64,000 bases of DNA from Bosea sp. PAMC 26642 (GTDB lineage: Bacteria > Pseudomonadota > Alphaproteobacteria > Rhizobiales > Beijerinckiaceae), in the NCBI RefSeq assembly GCF_001562255.1, contig NZ_CP014301.1:4123501-4187500 (forward strand), given 5' to 3'. The translations under genes were made by a program, and so were the position numbers. The notes under the pieces are model-generated. The model was not told the origin of the DNA. It did not search any database and saw nothing but the letters and a program-made list of their open reading frames with translations. Below, one piece after another: positions 1 to 13,006 of the stretch (the first letter of the stretch is position 1; the number at the start of each line of letters is the position of its first letter).

Positions 1-72
<72 letters not shown>

Positions 73-145
73 AACGCGGCGCCGGCACCCTTGCGTCCGC
101 ATCACAGCGACGAACCGCTTCGACGCCGGATCTCCTGACCCTTGA

Positions 146-2804
<2,659 letters not shown>

Positions 2805-2808
<4 letters not shown>

Positions 2809-3479
2809 TCCTCGACATCCTCCTCTACGGCATCATCGATCCGCAGATCGCGCAAGGACGGCCGCTCGCCGATCTGGCGCGGGCGGCAGCGCTTGGTGGC
2901 GCGACGCTGATCCAGTACCGCGCCAAGGAGGCCTCTACCCGCGAGATGGTCCGCGAGGCCCGGGCGATTCGCGCGGCGCTAGCGGGCACGGCTGTGCCGC
3001 TCCTCATCAACGACCGCATCGACGTCGCGCTCGCGGCGGGCGCCGAGGGCGTCCACCTCGGCGCCGACGACATGGACCTCGCTGACGCGCGCCGGCTGCT
3101 CGGCGAGGACGCCATCATCGGTGCGACGCTGAAGAATGCCGGCGAACTGCCGTATCTGGCCTCCGCCCGGATCGACTATGCCTGCATCGGCGGGGTGTTT
3201 CCGACACAGCACAAGGACAATGCCGGTGCACCGCTCGGTCTCGACGGCTTTTATGCCCTGCGCGATGCGGCGCGCCGGGGGCTGGGAACGCTCCCCATCG
3301 GCGCGATCGCCGGGATCACCGCGGCGAATGCGGCGTCGGTTATGGCGGCCGGCGCCGACGGCATCGCCGTCATCGGGTCCATGTTCGGAGGCGACGACGT
3401 CACGGCCGCGACGCGCTCCCTGCGGGCGGCGCTCAGGGTTTCGGCAGATCCGGGACGCGGTAGGCCGTCGTCGACTTGA
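2805..3479 (+). CDS. thiE: Thiamine phosphate synthase ThiE
   Basis: ThiE joins HMP-PP and thiazole phosphate to make thiamine phosphate. The 224-residue protein is a TIM barrel with the expected signatures: LIQYRAKEA, PLLINDRIDVALA, GVHLGADD, a CIGGVFPTQHKD loop and GAIAGI followed by GADGIAVIGSMF, the phosphate site. The ATG at 2805 overlaps the thiM stop, completing a thiC-thiM-thiE chain with no gaps. The last 47 bases run into the 3' end of the Lrp/AsnC gene on the other strand, an uncommon convergent overlap. The tail after about residue 205 is rich in arginine and less conserved. Confidence 0.93.
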
Positions 3480-3900
3480 TCCGCTCCATGGCGAAGCGTG
3501 AGGTGACGTTCTTGAGCGGGATCGTCTCGATAAGCTTCTTGTAGAAGCCGTCATAGGCGGCCATGTCGGCGACCACGACGCGCAGCATGTAGTCGACATC
3601 GCCCGCCATCCGGTAGAACTCCATCACCTCGGGCATCGAGGAGACCATCTCGGCGAATTTATCGAGCCATGGGCCGGAATGGTCGGCCGTTTCGATCTGC
3701 ACGAAGACGGTGAGCCCCAGCCCGATTTTTTCCGGCGCGACCAGTGCGACACGCTTGATGATGACGCCGGACTGCTCGAGCTTCTGGATTCGCTTCCAGC
3801 ACGGGGTCTGCGAGAGGCCGACCTTGTCGGCCAGTTCGGCGATCGAGATGTTGGCGTCGCCTTGCAGCACCGTCAGGATTTTTCGGTCGATCTGATCCAT
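3433..3900 (-). CDS. Lrp/AsnC family transcriptional regulator
   Basis: The 155-residue protein begins with the classic AsnC helix-turn-helix (MDQIDRKILTVLQGDANISIA... to ...TPCWKRIQKLEQSG). It continues into a RAM ligand domain with VFVQIETADH and the AGDVDYMLRVVV motif. Such proteins form octameric rings and regulate amino acid genes in answer to an amino acid; the ligand here is unknown. It faces the thi operon and lies head to head with the ABC-importer gene at 4061, so control of that importer is possible. The 160-bp region between 3901 and 4060 would hold both promoters. Confidence 0.9.
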   Translation of the reverse strand: MDQIDRKILTVLQGDANISIAELADKVGLSQTPCWKRIQKLEQSGVIIKRVALVAPEKIGLGLTVFVQIETADHSGPWLDKFAEMVSSMPEVMEFYRMAGDVDYMLRVVVADMAAYDGFYKKLIETIPLKNVTSRFAMERIKSTTAYRVPDLPKP

Positions 3901-4060
3901 CTTGCAATCCGTCGATTAGGAGATGAATTATTCTGCCGTCTGCCACTTAGGTAGAATAATTATCTTTTTGAGGTTGCTCTCTTGTTTTCAGATAGAAAAT
4001 CCTTTTCTCAAACAGTCAAGAGGGCGCGTTTTGGCGCCGCCGCCACGAAGGATTTTATCG

Positions 4061-5086
4061 ATGGACCGCCGCCAGTTCCTGCTCGCCGGCTCTTCGCTTC
4101 TCGCAACCGGGACGCTCGCCCCGGCGCGTGCGCAGGCCCCGGTCGCGGCCCGCATCGGCTACATCCCTATCATCGGCACGGCTCCGGTCTTCGTCGCCAA
4201 CGGCGAGGGCTGGCTGAAGGAGGCCGGTATCGCGCCGACCTTCACGGTGTTCGAATCCGGCCCCAACATGATCGCGGCTTTCGCCTCGGGCACGATCGAC
4301 TTCTATCTCGCCGGCATCGCGCCGCTGGCGGTGGCGCGCTCGCGCAATGTCGATGTCCGCGTCGTCGCCGCGACCGCGATCGCCGAGAACGTCTTCGTCG
4401 CGGCGCCGGCATTGGCGAAGTTCTTCACGCCCGGCACAGCGCCCGCCGCCGCCTTCAAGGCGCATAAGGCTGCCACCGGCAAGGCGGCGCGGCTTGCCAC
4501 CCAGCCGGCCGGTTCGGTGCCCAACACGGTGCTGCAATACTGGCTCTGGGAGGTCGCCAAGGCCGACAAGGCCGATGTCGAGATCGTCCCCATGGGCATC
4601 GACGCGACGCAGCAGGCGGTACTCGCCGCCGCGGTCGAGGGCGCGATCGTGCGCGAGCCGGCGCTGACCATCGTCCAGACCCGCAATCCCGGCATCAAGC
4701 TGATCGCCGGCGGACAGGAGCTGTTTCCGGGTCAGCCGGGCACCGTCCTTGCCGCCTCGGGCGCCTTCGTCACCAGGAACCCCGAAGCCGTCCAGAAGAT
4801 CGTCGACAGCCTGGTACGTGCCGCCGCGCTGATCGCCAAGGAGCCGGACCGGGCGGCGCCGCATATCGGCGCCGCGCTCGGCAAGGGCATCGTCGATCCG
4901 GGCCTGATCCGGCAGGCGCTGACATCGCCGGCGTCGACCTTCGAGATCGATCCGCGCAAGATCATTGAGCCGTCGCGGGCGATGCAGACCTATCAGGTCA
5001 AGCTCGGTTCGCTCGAGAAGGAATTGCCGTTCGACGGATTGTTCGAGACGCAGTACTACGAGCGCGCGATCAAGGCGGGCGGCTAG
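4061..5086 (+). CDS. ABC importer, periplasmic substrate-binding protein (SsuA/ThiY/NMT1-like)
   Basis: The product has 341 residues, beginning MDRRQFLLAGSSLLATGTLA, an export signal ending near AQA. The mature part starts ARIGYIPIIGTAPVFVANGEG and matches the type II binding fold of aliphatic sulfonate, nitrate, taurine or pyrimidine-precursor importers. The longer frame starting at 3923 is open, but the ATG at 4061 has AAGGA eight bases upstream and begins the signal peptide, so I chose it. A permease and an ATPase follow. The position after thi genes hints at a thiamine precursor, but the family is broad and an Lrp-type regulator intervenes, so the substrate is open. Confidence 0.85.
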   Translation: MDRRQFLLAGSSLLATGTLAPARAQAPVAARIGYIPIIGTAPVFVANGEGWLKEAGIAPTFTVFESGPNMIAAFASGTIDFYLAGIAPLAVARSRNVDVRVVAATAIAENVFVAAPALAKFFTPGTAPAAAFKAHKAATGKAARLATQPAGSVPNTVLQYWLWEVAKADKADVEIVPMGIDATQQAVLAAAVEGAIVREPALTIVQTRNPGIKLIAGGQELFPGQPGTVLAASGAFVTRNPEAVQKIVDSLVRAAALIAKEPDRAAPHIGAALGKGIVDPGLIRQALTSPASTFEIDPRKIIEPSRAMQTYQVKLGSLEKELPFDGLFETQYYERAIKAGG

Positions 5087-5110
5087 CATTCGGCCTTTGA
5101 GCGGAAACCC

Positions 5111-5224
5111 GCCGTCATTCCGGGCGCAGCGAAGCGGAGACCCGGAATCCATCGTATAGAGCCGACTGTGCCTTATGGTGGATTCCGGATCGGCGCGGCT
5201 TCGCCGCTGGTCCGGAATGACGGC
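5111..5224. repeat. REP-like palindromic repeat, copy 1 (type A)
   Basis: The outer arms GCCGTCATTCCGG and CCGGAATGACGGC form a perfect inverted repeat around about 90 bases, with inner GC hairpins. It shares most of its sequence with the copy at 10,852 and its ends with the copies at 6,780 and 14,662. It sits between the binding-protein gene and the permease of one ABC operon. Confidence 0.9.
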
Positions 5225-5249
5225 GGTATGATTTTGAGGCCAGAGTGAG

Positions 5250-6008
5250 TTGACTGCGCATTCCCTCCGGGCTCCGGCCCTCGCCTGTCTCGGCCTTGTC
5301 GCCTTCCTGCTGCTGTGGGAGGCGATACCTTTTTTCGGCATCGTCAATCCGGCTTTCCTGCCGGGGCCGAGCGTGCTTCCGAAGGCGTTCTGGCGTGAGG
5401 TCACCTCGGGCGCTTGGCTCACCGCAATCCTCGGCTCGCTCGGGCATTACTTCACCGGCCTGATCGTCGGCTCGGTGCTCGGTGCAGGCCTCGGCGTGCT
5501 GGTCGGCATGTCGCGCATCGCCGAGGAGGCGACGGCCTGGGTGGTGCGAGTGCTCCGGCCGATCCCCGGCCTCGCCTGGGTGCCCTTCGCCATCATCTGG
5601 TTCGGCGTGAACCCGTCGGCTGCGGTGTTCATCATCGCGATCGGCGTGTTCTGGATCGTCTTCTTCGCGGCCCAGGGCGCGATCCGCGGCGTCGACCGCG
5701 ACCTGATCGAGGTGGCGGACGCCTTCGGCTTCCGCTCGCCCTGGCAGCGGCTGACCAAGATCCTGCTGCCCGCCGCCATGCCCGGCATTCTCGTGGGAGT
5801 ACGCACGGCGCTGGGACAGGCCTGGATGGCGGTGGTCGCGGCCGAAATCTTCGGCGTCGCCGGCGTCGGCCAGCGCATGATGCAGGCATCGAGCCTGCTC
5901 GCGACCGATATCGTCGTGGTCTACATGCTGACCATGGCCGGGCTTTACGGCTTCCTCGACACGCTGTTCGTGGCGTTCCAGAAATGGGTGCTGCGATGGA
6001 AAGCGTGA
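5250..6008 (+). CDS. ABC importer permease (SsuC/TauC-like)
   Basis: This 252-residue membrane protein has about six hydrophobic segments. The EAA-type loop near residues 150-190 (LIEVADAFGFRSPWQRLTKILLPAAMPGILVG) contacts the ATPase. It belongs to the BPD_transp_1 permeases that work with SsuA/TauA-type binding proteins. The start appears to be TTG at 5250 with only a weak GAG upstream; no in-frame ATG fits the first membrane segment better. It overlaps the ATPase gene by 13 bases, while a palindromic repeat separates it from the binding protein. Confidence 0.88.
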   Translation: MTAHSLRAPALACLGLVAFLLLWEAIPFFGIVNPAFLPGPSVLPKAFWREVTSGAWLTAILGSLGHYFTGLIVGSVLGAGLGVLVGMSRIAEEATAWVVRVLRPIPGLAWVPFAIIWFGVNPSAAVFIIAIGVFWIVFFAAQGAIRGVDRDLIEVADAFGFRSPWQRLTKILLPAAMPGILVGVRTALGQAWMAVVAAEIFGVAGVGQRMMQASSLLATDIVVVYMLTMAGLYGFLDTLFVAFQKWVLRWKA

Positions 6009-6775
6009 TCGAGAAGACCGTGATCGAGATTCTGGGCCTGTCGCTGACCTTCACGCGCGATGGCGAGCAGACCGAAGTGCTGCGCAAGCTCGACCTGCAG
6101 GTGGCGCGCGGCGAGTTCCTAGCGATCGTCGGGCCGTCCGGTGTCGGCAAGTCGACGCTGCTGCGGGTGATCGCGGGACTGGCGCAGCCGAGCGGCGGCG
6201 AGGTCGTGATCAACGCGGACGATTCGACGCGCCGGCCGGTCGCGCTGGTCTTCCAGGATTCGCGCCTGCTGCCCTGGCGCAAGGTCGTCTCGAATGTCGG
6301 CTTCGGACTCGAAGGGCAGATGACGCGCGCCGAGCGGCTGGCCAGGGCGCATGAGATGCTCGATCTCGTCGGACTGGCACCGCAAGCGCAGCGCTGGCCG
6401 CATCAGCTCTCGGGCGGGCAGCGCCAGCGCGTCTCGCTGGCCCGCGCGCTGGCGGTCGATCCCGAAATCCTGCTGATGGACGAGCCTTTTTCGGCGCTTG
6501 ACGCGCTGACGCGCGAGACTTTGCAGGATGAGCTGATCCGGGTCTGGCAGCGGACCGGAAAGACGGTGCTGTTCGTCACCCACGACATCGACGAGGCGGC
6601 CTATCTCGCCGACCGGGTGGTGATCCTCTCGGGCGCGCCGGGCCAGATCATCGCCGAGCACCGGATTTCGGCAGCCCGTCCGCGCAAGCGCGGCGAGGCG
6701 GCGGAAGCCGAGATCGTTCGGGCGGTGCGGCTCGGGCTCGGTGCCGATACGGTGACGGACGGGGCTGCGATCTGA
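5996..6775 (+). CDS. ABC importer ATP-binding protein (SsuB/TauB-like)
   Basis: The 259-residue ATPase has Walker A GPSGVGKST near residue 45, a Q-loop (VFQDSRLLPW), the signature [15 protein letters not shown], Walker B ILLMDEPFSALDA and the switch histidine in FVTHDIDEAA. The DSRLLPW sequence after the Q-loop is typical for nitrate, sulfonate and taurine importers. It begins inside the permease gene (13-base overlap) and closes the three-gene importer operon. It energises uptake at the inner face of the membrane; the substrate is not known. Confidence 0.92.
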   Translation: MESVIEKTVIEILGLSLTFTRDGEQTEVLRKLDLQVARGEFLAIVGPSGVGKSTLLRVIAGLAQPSGGEVVINADDSTRRPVALVFQDSRLLPWRKVVSNVGFGLEGQMTRAERLARAHEMLDLVGLAPQAQRWPHQLSGGQRQRVSLARALAVDPEILLMDEPFSALDALTRETLQDELIRVWQRTGKTVLFVTHDIDEAAYLADRVVILSGAPGQIIAEHRISAARPRKRGEAAEAEIVRAVRLGLGADTVTDGAAI

Positions 6776-6779
6776 GCTT

Positions 6780-6930
6780 GCCGTCATTCCGGGGCAGGCC
6801 GAAGGCCTGAGCCCGGAACCCATAACCTCGGAGCGTGCCGGACATGGTACCGAGGCCGGTCGCATGGCTCGCCGAGGGCAGTGGTTATGGGTTCCGGGCT
6901 CATCGCTGCGCGATGCCCCGGAATGACGGC
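6780..6930. repeat. REP-like palindromic repeat, copy 2 (type B)
   Basis: The ends GCCGTCATTCCGGGG and CCCCGGAATGACGGC are perfect inverted repeats, with a second inner pair (CCCGGAACCCATAAC and GTTATGGGTTCCGGG). It lies between the converging ends of the ABC ATPase gene and the SDR gene, where its long hairpin could also act as a two-way terminator. Confidence 0.9.
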
Positions 6931-6936
6931 AGGCGC

Positions 6937-7788
6937 TCACCGCCCCTCGACATGCGCCTTGAACGCCTCCGCGAAGCCCGGATGCCAGCGCGAGAGCGGC
7001 GGGCGGTTCTCGATGATGTCGCCCATCGCCCAGGCCATGCGCTTCTCGTCGAGCGCGCGGGTCGCGTCATTGTCAGGGCAGAGGATGTAGAAATCGCCGG
7101 CTGTCAGCCGCTCCAGCATGAAATCGACCGTCTGCTCGGGCGTCCAGGCGCCGGCCGGCTTCTCGATGCGGCCCTTGGCGGTCAGCGGCGTGAAGACGAA
7201 GCCGGGGATCAGCAGGTGGGCCGTGACTGCGCAGCCTTCCGTCTCGCGCAGTTCGTGCTGCAGCGCCTCAGTGAAGGCTTTCACGGCGGCTTTCGAGACG
7301 TTGTAGGCGGGGTCGCCCGGCGGGGTGGTGATGCCCTGCTTGGAGCCGGTGTTGATGATCAGACCGGGCTCGCCCGACGCGATCATGGCCGGCGCGAAGA
7401 CCTGCGTGCCATGGACGATGCCGCCGAGATTGACCGCAAGGATCTGTTCCCAGCTCTCGGACGGGCCGAAGATCGTGCTGCCAGGCTGGATGCCGGCATT
7501 GTTCATCAGCACATGGACCGCCCCGAAACGGGCGACGACCTGCTCGTGCAGCGCCTGGATCGCTTCGCGGCGGGCCACGTCCGTCGGGACGGCGAGCACG
7601 TTTTCCGCGCCGACCAGCGTTTCCAGAATCTGGCCGGCCGCCTTCAGCGCCTCGGCGTCGCGGTCGGCGATCACGACCTTCATGCCGCGGCCGGCGAAGG
7701 CGCGCGCGGCGGCAAAGCCGATGCCCGAGGCCGCGCCCGTGACGACGGCGACATGGTCTGGAGCAAGGGCCGGGAGCGATGCGGTCAT
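6937..7788 (-). CDS. Short-chain dehydrogenase/reductase
   Basis: The 283-residue protein has a classical SDR Rossmann fold: cofactor motif TGAASGIGFAAA near residues 17-28, NNAG near residue 95, the catalytic serine in NTGSK and YNVSK as the Tyr-x3-Lys pair. VIADRD after the second strand suggests NAD rather than NADP. The start at 7788 gives the usual short lead before the motif; the frame is open upstream but without homology. It is transcribed away from the dsbD-like gene. The substrate cannot be deduced, as SDRs of this type act on many alcohols. Confidence 0.9.
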   Translation of the reverse strand: MTASLPALAPDHVAVVTGAASGIGFAAARAFAGRGMKVVIADRDAEALKAAGQILETLVGAENVLAVPTDVARREAIQALHEQVVARFGAVHVLMNNAGIQPGSTIFGPSESWEQILAVNLGGIVHGTQVFAPAMIASGEPGLIINTGSKQGITTPPGDPAYNVSKAAVKAFTEALQHELRETEGCAVTAHLLIPGFVFTPLTAKGRIEKPAGAWTPEQTVDFMLERLTAGDFYILCPDNDATRALDEKRMAWAMGDIIENRPPLSRWHPGFAEAFKAHVEGR

Positions 7789-7969
7789 GATATGGCTTTC
7801 ACGACTCGGACTGTCGGGACACGCAGCTAAGACCATGGCGCGCGGCGACATCATGGCGCTTTGCGCGATCGCCCGCATTGCCTGAAAATGACCGCGTTTT
7901 TCGGGCATCACCGGCTTGTCATTGGATTTCAGGCGTGAAATCCGGCATCTGGACGCTGAACTCGACAGG

Positions 7970-10156
7970 ATGACGACGCAGCTCATGGCCTTGATGTCCC
8001 GACACGGTTTCTTGCGGCAGGCGGCGCTCGTCCTCGCGCTGCTGGCGCCCGGCCTTGCGCCGGCGGCGGAATCGGCGGCCGTGACGACGCCGCGCGTCTC
8101 CGCGACGCTGCTGTCGAGCCGCGATACGGTGACTCCCGGCGAGCGCTTCCAGGTCGCGCTCGTCCAGAAGATTTCCAAGGGCTGGCACACCTATTGGCAG
8201 AACCCCGGCGATTCGGGCGAGGCGACGAGGATCGAATGGGCGCTGCCGGCGGGCCTGAGCGCCGGCGAGATCCAGTGGCCGGCGCCGAAGGCGCTGCCGG
8301 TCGAGCCGCTGGTGAATTTTGGCTTCGAGGGCACATTGCTGCTGCCGGTCGAGATTGCCGTGCCGGCCGACGCCAAGCCCGGGCAGACGATCACCCTGAA
8401 GGCGAACGCGACCTGGCTGGTCTGCGAAAAGATCTGCATTCCCGAAGAGGGCTCCTTCACGCTCGATCTGCCGGTGGCGCAGGCCGCGGTCGTCGACGAG
8501 TCAGCGCAGGCGCGCATCGATCAGGCACGGGCAATTCTGCCGCAACCGGCCGACTTCAAGGGGAGGCTGAGCGCAGAGGGTGAGTCATTGTTGCTGGCGC
8601 TGCCGGGCATCGCCGCCGATATCCGCGACCTGCGCTTCTTTCCGTTGTCGGACACGCTGATCGACCATGCCGCGCCGCAGCCGATGACGGCGGACAGCAA
8701 TGGCGTGACGCTGCAGCTGGCGCGATCGAGCGCGTTCAAGCTGACGAATGCCGAGCTGTCGGGTGTCCTGACCTACAAGGACGGCGGCGTGCCGCGCTCG
8801 CTCGCGCTCACCGCCGAGGCGGCGCCTGCTTTGGTGACGGCGGCAGGACAAGCCGCATCCGCGCCGCGTCCGGCCGTAGTGCGCCTGCCGATGCCCGTCG
8901 AGGGCGCCGATCTGACGCTCTGGGCTGCGCTCGCCTTTGCCTTTCTCGGCGGGCTGATCCTCAACCTGATGCCCTGCGTGCTGCCGGTGCTGTTCATCAA
9001 GGCGCTCGGCTTCGCGCAGCTGGCGCGGGCCAGCCGCAGCGAGGTGCGCGAGCAGGGGCTGCTGTTCCTCGCTGGTGTCGTGTCCACCTTCATGGTTCTG
9101 GCCGGCATCGTGATCGGCTTCGCGGCGCTCGGTTCGGGCGTCGGCTGGGGTTTCCAGCTGCAGTCGCCGCCGCTGGTGATCGCGCTTGCCGTGGTGATGA
9201 CGCTGATCGGCTTCAATCTGCTTGGCGCCTTCGAGGTCGGCACTTCGGTGCAGGGTGTCGGCCATGGGCTGGCGAGCCGGGGGGGGCGTGTCGGCGCCTT
9301 CATGACCGGAGCGCTCGCGGTCGTCGTCGCCACGCCCTGCACGGCGCCGTTCATGGGCGCGGCGATGGGTTATGCGGTGACGCAGCCGCCTGCGCTGGGG
9401 CTTGCCGTGTTCATGGCGCTGGCGCTGGGTTTTGCGCTGCCCGTCGTTGCGCTCTCCTTCGCGCCGGGGCTGCTGAGGCTACTGCCGAAGCCGGGCCGCT
9501 GGATGGTCGTCCTGAAACAGGCCTTCGCCTTCCCGATGTTTGCGACCGCGATCTGGCTGATCTGGGTCGCCTCGGTACAGAGTGGTCCGGGCGGCGTGCT
9601 GGCGGCGCTGGTCGCGGTGCTGGCGGCGGGCTTCATCGTCTGGCTGTCGGGCGTGTCGCGCGACTCCGGCCGGGCCCGTCTCATCGGTTCGGCTCTCGGC
9701 GTCGTCGCAGCGTTCGGCGCGGGCTGGTTCGTGCTGCAGAGCGCGGTGCCGAGCGCCACGAGCGAGGCGCGCGCCGCCGATACGCAGGTCTGGACGCCCG
9801 AGCGCGTCATGGCGCTGCAGGCGGAAGGGCGGCCGGTCTTCGTCAACTTCACCGCCGCCTGGTGCATCACCTGCCTGGCCAATGAGCGCGTCGCGCTCTC
9901 GCGGCAGGAGGTCAAGGAGGCCTTCGCCGAACTCAAGGTCGCCTATCTCAAGGCCGACTGGACCAACCGCAATTCCGCGATCGCCCAGGCGCTGGCAGAG
10001 CAGGGCCGGGCCGGCGTGCCGCTCTATCTGTTTTATCCGGGCAAGCGCGACGGTCAGGCCGAGATCCTGCCGCAACTGCTGACACCCGACTCGCTGATCA
10101 CGGCCGCAAGGCGCGCGGCCGGGCTCGATCTCAAGACGGTCGCGAACCGGCCTTGA
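7970..10156 (+). CDS. DsbD/ScsB-type thiol:disulfide interchange protein
   Basis: This membrane reductase passes electrons from cytoplasmic thioredoxin to periplasmic thiols. In order it has an N-terminal signal segment, a periplasmic DsbD-alpha-like domain with VCEKICIPEE, an eight-helix core with cysteines in NLMPCVLP and VATPCTAPF, and a C-terminal thioredoxin domain with AAWCITC. This is the three-domain layout of DsbD and ScsB; the long N-terminal domain (about 290 residues) favours the ScsB group. The start is uncertain: ATG at 7970, 7985 or 7994, the last beginning a clean signal peptide. A secreted thioredoxin-fold protein follows after 29 bases and may be its partner. Confidence 0.88.
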   Translation: MTTQLMALMSRHGFLRQAALVLALLAPGLAPAAESAAVTTPRVSATLLSSRDTVTPGERFQVALVQKISKGWHTYWQNPGDSGEATRIEWALPAGLSAGEIQWPAPKALPVEPLVNFGFEGTLLLPVEIAVPADAKPGQTITLKANATWLVCEKICIPEEGSFTLDLPVAQAAVVDESAQARIDQARAILPQPADFKGRLSAEGESLLLALPGIAADIRDLRFFPLSDTLIDHAAPQPMTADSNGVTLQLARSSAFKLTNAELSGVLTYKDGGVPRSLALTAEAAPALVTAAGQAASAPRPAVVRLPMPVEGADLTLWAALAFAFLGGLILNLMPCVLPVLFIKALGFAQLARASRSEVREQGLLFLAGVVSTFMVLAGIVIGFAALGSGVGWGFQLQSPPLVIALAVVMTLIGFNLLGAFEVGTSVQGVGHGLASRGGRVGAFMTGALAVVVATPCTAPFMGAAMGYAVTQPPALGLAVFMALALGFALPVVALSFAPGLLRLLPKPGRWMVVLKQAFAFPMFATAIWLIWVASVQSGPGGVLAALVAVLAAGFIVWLSGVSRDSGRARLIGSALGVVAAFGAGWFVLQSAVPSATSEARAADTQVWTPERVMALQAEGRPVFVNFTAAWCITCLANERVALSRQEVKEAFAELKVAYLKADWTNRNSAIAQALAEQGRAGVPLYLFYPGKRDGQAEILPQLLTPDSLITAARRAAGLDLKTVANRP

Positions 10157-10185
10157 ACTTCACCCCAAACCGGAGGAGACGCACC

Positions 10186-10827
10186 ATGACGGCCCATCAG
10201 ACCTGCAAGACCTTCATCGCCGGCCTCGCTTTTGCCAGTCTCGCATTCGCAGCTGGCCCTGTTCTGGCGCAAGGCGCCGCCAAGGTCGGGGCGCCCGCCC
10301 CCGCCTTCCAGGCCATCGACGCCGACGGCAAGACCCGCAATCTTGCTGAGTTCGCCGGCAAGACCGTGATCCTGGAATGGACCAACCACGATTGCCCCTA
10401 TGTCCGGAAGCACTACAACAGCGCCACCATGCAGGGCCTGCAGAAGGACATGGCAAAGGAGGGCGTCGTCTGGCTCTCGGTGATCTCCTCGCCCATCGGC
10501 GAGCAGGGCCATGTCGAGGGACCCATGGCCAAGGAGCTGACCGCCAAGCGTGACGCCGCTCCTGCCGCCGTGCTGCTCGACCCCGACAGCAAGGTCGCCC
10601 GCGCCTATGGCGCAACGACGACGCCGCACATGTATATCGTCGATCCGAAGGGGACGCTCGCCTATATGGGCGCGATCGACGACAAGCCGTCCTCTAGCGC
10701 CGCGAGCCTGACCGGCGCCAAGAGCTATGTCCGGCAGGCCGTAGCCGAGCTGAAGGCTGGCAAGCCGGTCAGCGAGGCGAGCACGAAGTCCTATGGCTGC
10801 GCGGTGAAGTACGCGCCGGTCTCGTAA
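10186..10827 (+). CDS. Exported thioredoxin-fold (redoxin/AhpC-TSA) protein
   Basis: The 213-residue product begins with a signal peptide ending GPVLAQ, followed by a peroxiredoxin-like domain (GAPAPAFQAIDADGK, then WTNHDCPYVRKHYN). It has one cysteine at the active site (DCPYV) and lacks the second cysteine of a CxxC; a further cysteine lies near the C-terminus (SYGCAVKY). The start at 10186 has an excellent GGAGGAG site. It directly follows the DsbD/ScsB-like gene, so it is probably a periplasmic thiol protein kept reduced by that enzyme. The true substrate is unknown. Confidence 0.85.
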   Translation: MTAHQTCKTFIAGLAFASLAFAAGPVLAQGAAKVGAPAPAFQAIDADGKTRNLAEFAGKTVILEWTNHDCPYVRKHYNSATMQGLQKDMAKEGVVWLSVISSPIGEQGHVEGPMAKELTAKRDAAPAAVLLDPDSKVARAYGATTTPHMYIVDPKGTLAYMGAIDDKPSSSAASLTGAKSYVRQAVAELKAGKPVSEASTKSYGCAVKYAPVS

Positions 10828-10851
10828 GGACCAACGACTGCATTCATACGC

Positions 10852-10961
10852 GCCGTCATTCCGGGCGCAGCGAAGCGGAGACCCGGAATCCATCGTAGAG
10901 CGCAATGCCCTTCGATGGATTCCGGATCGGCGCGGCTTCGCCGCTTGTCCGGAATGACGGC
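10852..10961. repeat. REP-like palindromic repeat, copy 3 (type A)
   Basis: It has outer arms identical to copy 1 and an intact inner pair GGAATCCATCG / CGATGGATTCC. It lies between the 3' ends of the redoxin gene and ugpC, a convergent junction. Confidence 0.9.
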
Positions 10962-10986
10962 AAGTTTTTGTCGAGCGGCAGCGAGC

Positions 10987-12066
<1,080 letters not shown>

Positions 12067-12075
12067 GGGATTCCT

Positions 12076-12153
12076 GGGCAGTAGGCAATCGGCAGTAGGC
12101 AGTCGGGTTGGAAGGATGGGCGCTCGACTGCCTACTGCCGACTGCCCATTGCC
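12076..12153. repeat. GCAGTAGGC-type inverted repeat
   Basis: Tandem units of the form GGCAGTAGGCAATC on the left (12,076-12,105) face their reverse complement, CTGCCTACTGCCGA, on the right (12,125-12,153), giving a stem of about 29 bases with a few mismatches. It lies between ugpE and ugpC inside the operon. Nothing else in the window resembles it. Confidence 0.8.
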
Positions 12154-12157
12154 GAAC

Positions 12158-13006
12158 TTACTTCTCCGTCTCCACCAGGCCCTTGACGAAGAGCCGCTGC
12201 ATCAGGACGACGACGAGGACGGGCGGCAGCATCGCCAGCATGGCGGTGGCCATGGCGAGCTGCCATTCGGTGAGGGCGTCGGAGGTAACGATCATCTTCT
12301 TGATGCCGATGACGATGGTCTGCATCGAGTCCTTGGTCGTCACCAGCAGCGGCCAGAGATACTGGTTCCAGCCATAGATGAACTGGATCACGAACAGCGC
12401 CGCGATCGTGGTGATCGAGAGCGGGATGACCGTGTCCTTGAAGAACCTGAAGGGGCCGGCGCCGTCGATCCTGGAGGCCTCCAGCAGTTCGTCGGGGATG
12501 GTCATGAAGAACTGCCGGAACAGCAGCGTGCCGGTGGCCGACGCGATCAGCGGGATGGCGAGCCCCTGATAGGTGTCGAGCATCCGCAGGTCGGAGACGA
12601 CCTTGAAGGTCGGGAAGATGCGGACCTCGACCGGCAGCATCAGCGTGACGAAGATGATCCAGAACGCCGCCATCCGGAACGGGAAGCGGTAATAGACGAT
12701 GGCATAGGCCGACAGCACCGAGATGAGGATTTTCCCCAGCGCGATCGCCATCGCCATGATGAAGGAATTCAGCATCATGCCGGCGACGGGTTCGCGCGTC
12801 GTGCCAGAGGTGCCGACAAAGAGGATCTTGTAGTAGTTCTCGAAGAAATACGGTCCCGGATAAAGCGGCAGTTGGCCGTTGATGATGGTGGACGCATCCC
12901 AGGTCGAGGCGACGAAGGTGAGCCAGACCGGGAAGGCGACGATCAGCACGCCGATCGTCAGGATGATGTAGGCGATGATGTCGCCCAGGCGGCGGTCCTC
13001 GACCAT
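12158..13006 (-). CDS. ugpE: ABC importer permease UgpE
   Basis: The 282-residue inner-membrane permease has six predicted helices and the EAA loop ([26 protein letters not shown]). The segments [23 protein letters not shown] and [11 protein letters not shown] are typical of UgpE. The start ATG at 13006 overlaps the stop of the creatininase gene by one base (TGATG), so translation is coupled. Together with UgpA it forms the channel of the importer. Confidence 0.9.
   Translation of the reverse strand: MVEDRRLGDIIAYIILTIGVLIVAFPVWLTFVASTWDASTIINGQLPLYPGPYFFENYYKILFVGTSGTTREPVAGMMLNSFIMAMAIALGKILISVLSAYAIVYYRFPFRMAAFWIIFVTLMLPVEVRIFPTFKVVSDLRMLDTYQGLAIPLIASATGTLLFRQFFMTIPDELLEASRIDGAGPFRFFKDTVIPLSITTIAALFVIQFIYGWNQYLWPLLVTTKDSMQTIVIGIKKMIVTSDALTEWQLAMATAMLAMLPPVLVVVLMQRLFVKGLVETEK

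Noticed and set aside
4061-6775. Naming the ABC importer as the ThiXYZ pyrimidine importer
   Set aside because: It is near the thi operon, but an Lrp-type gene intervenes, no second TPP riboswitch was found before it, and the family also covers sulfonate, taurine and nitrate uptake.
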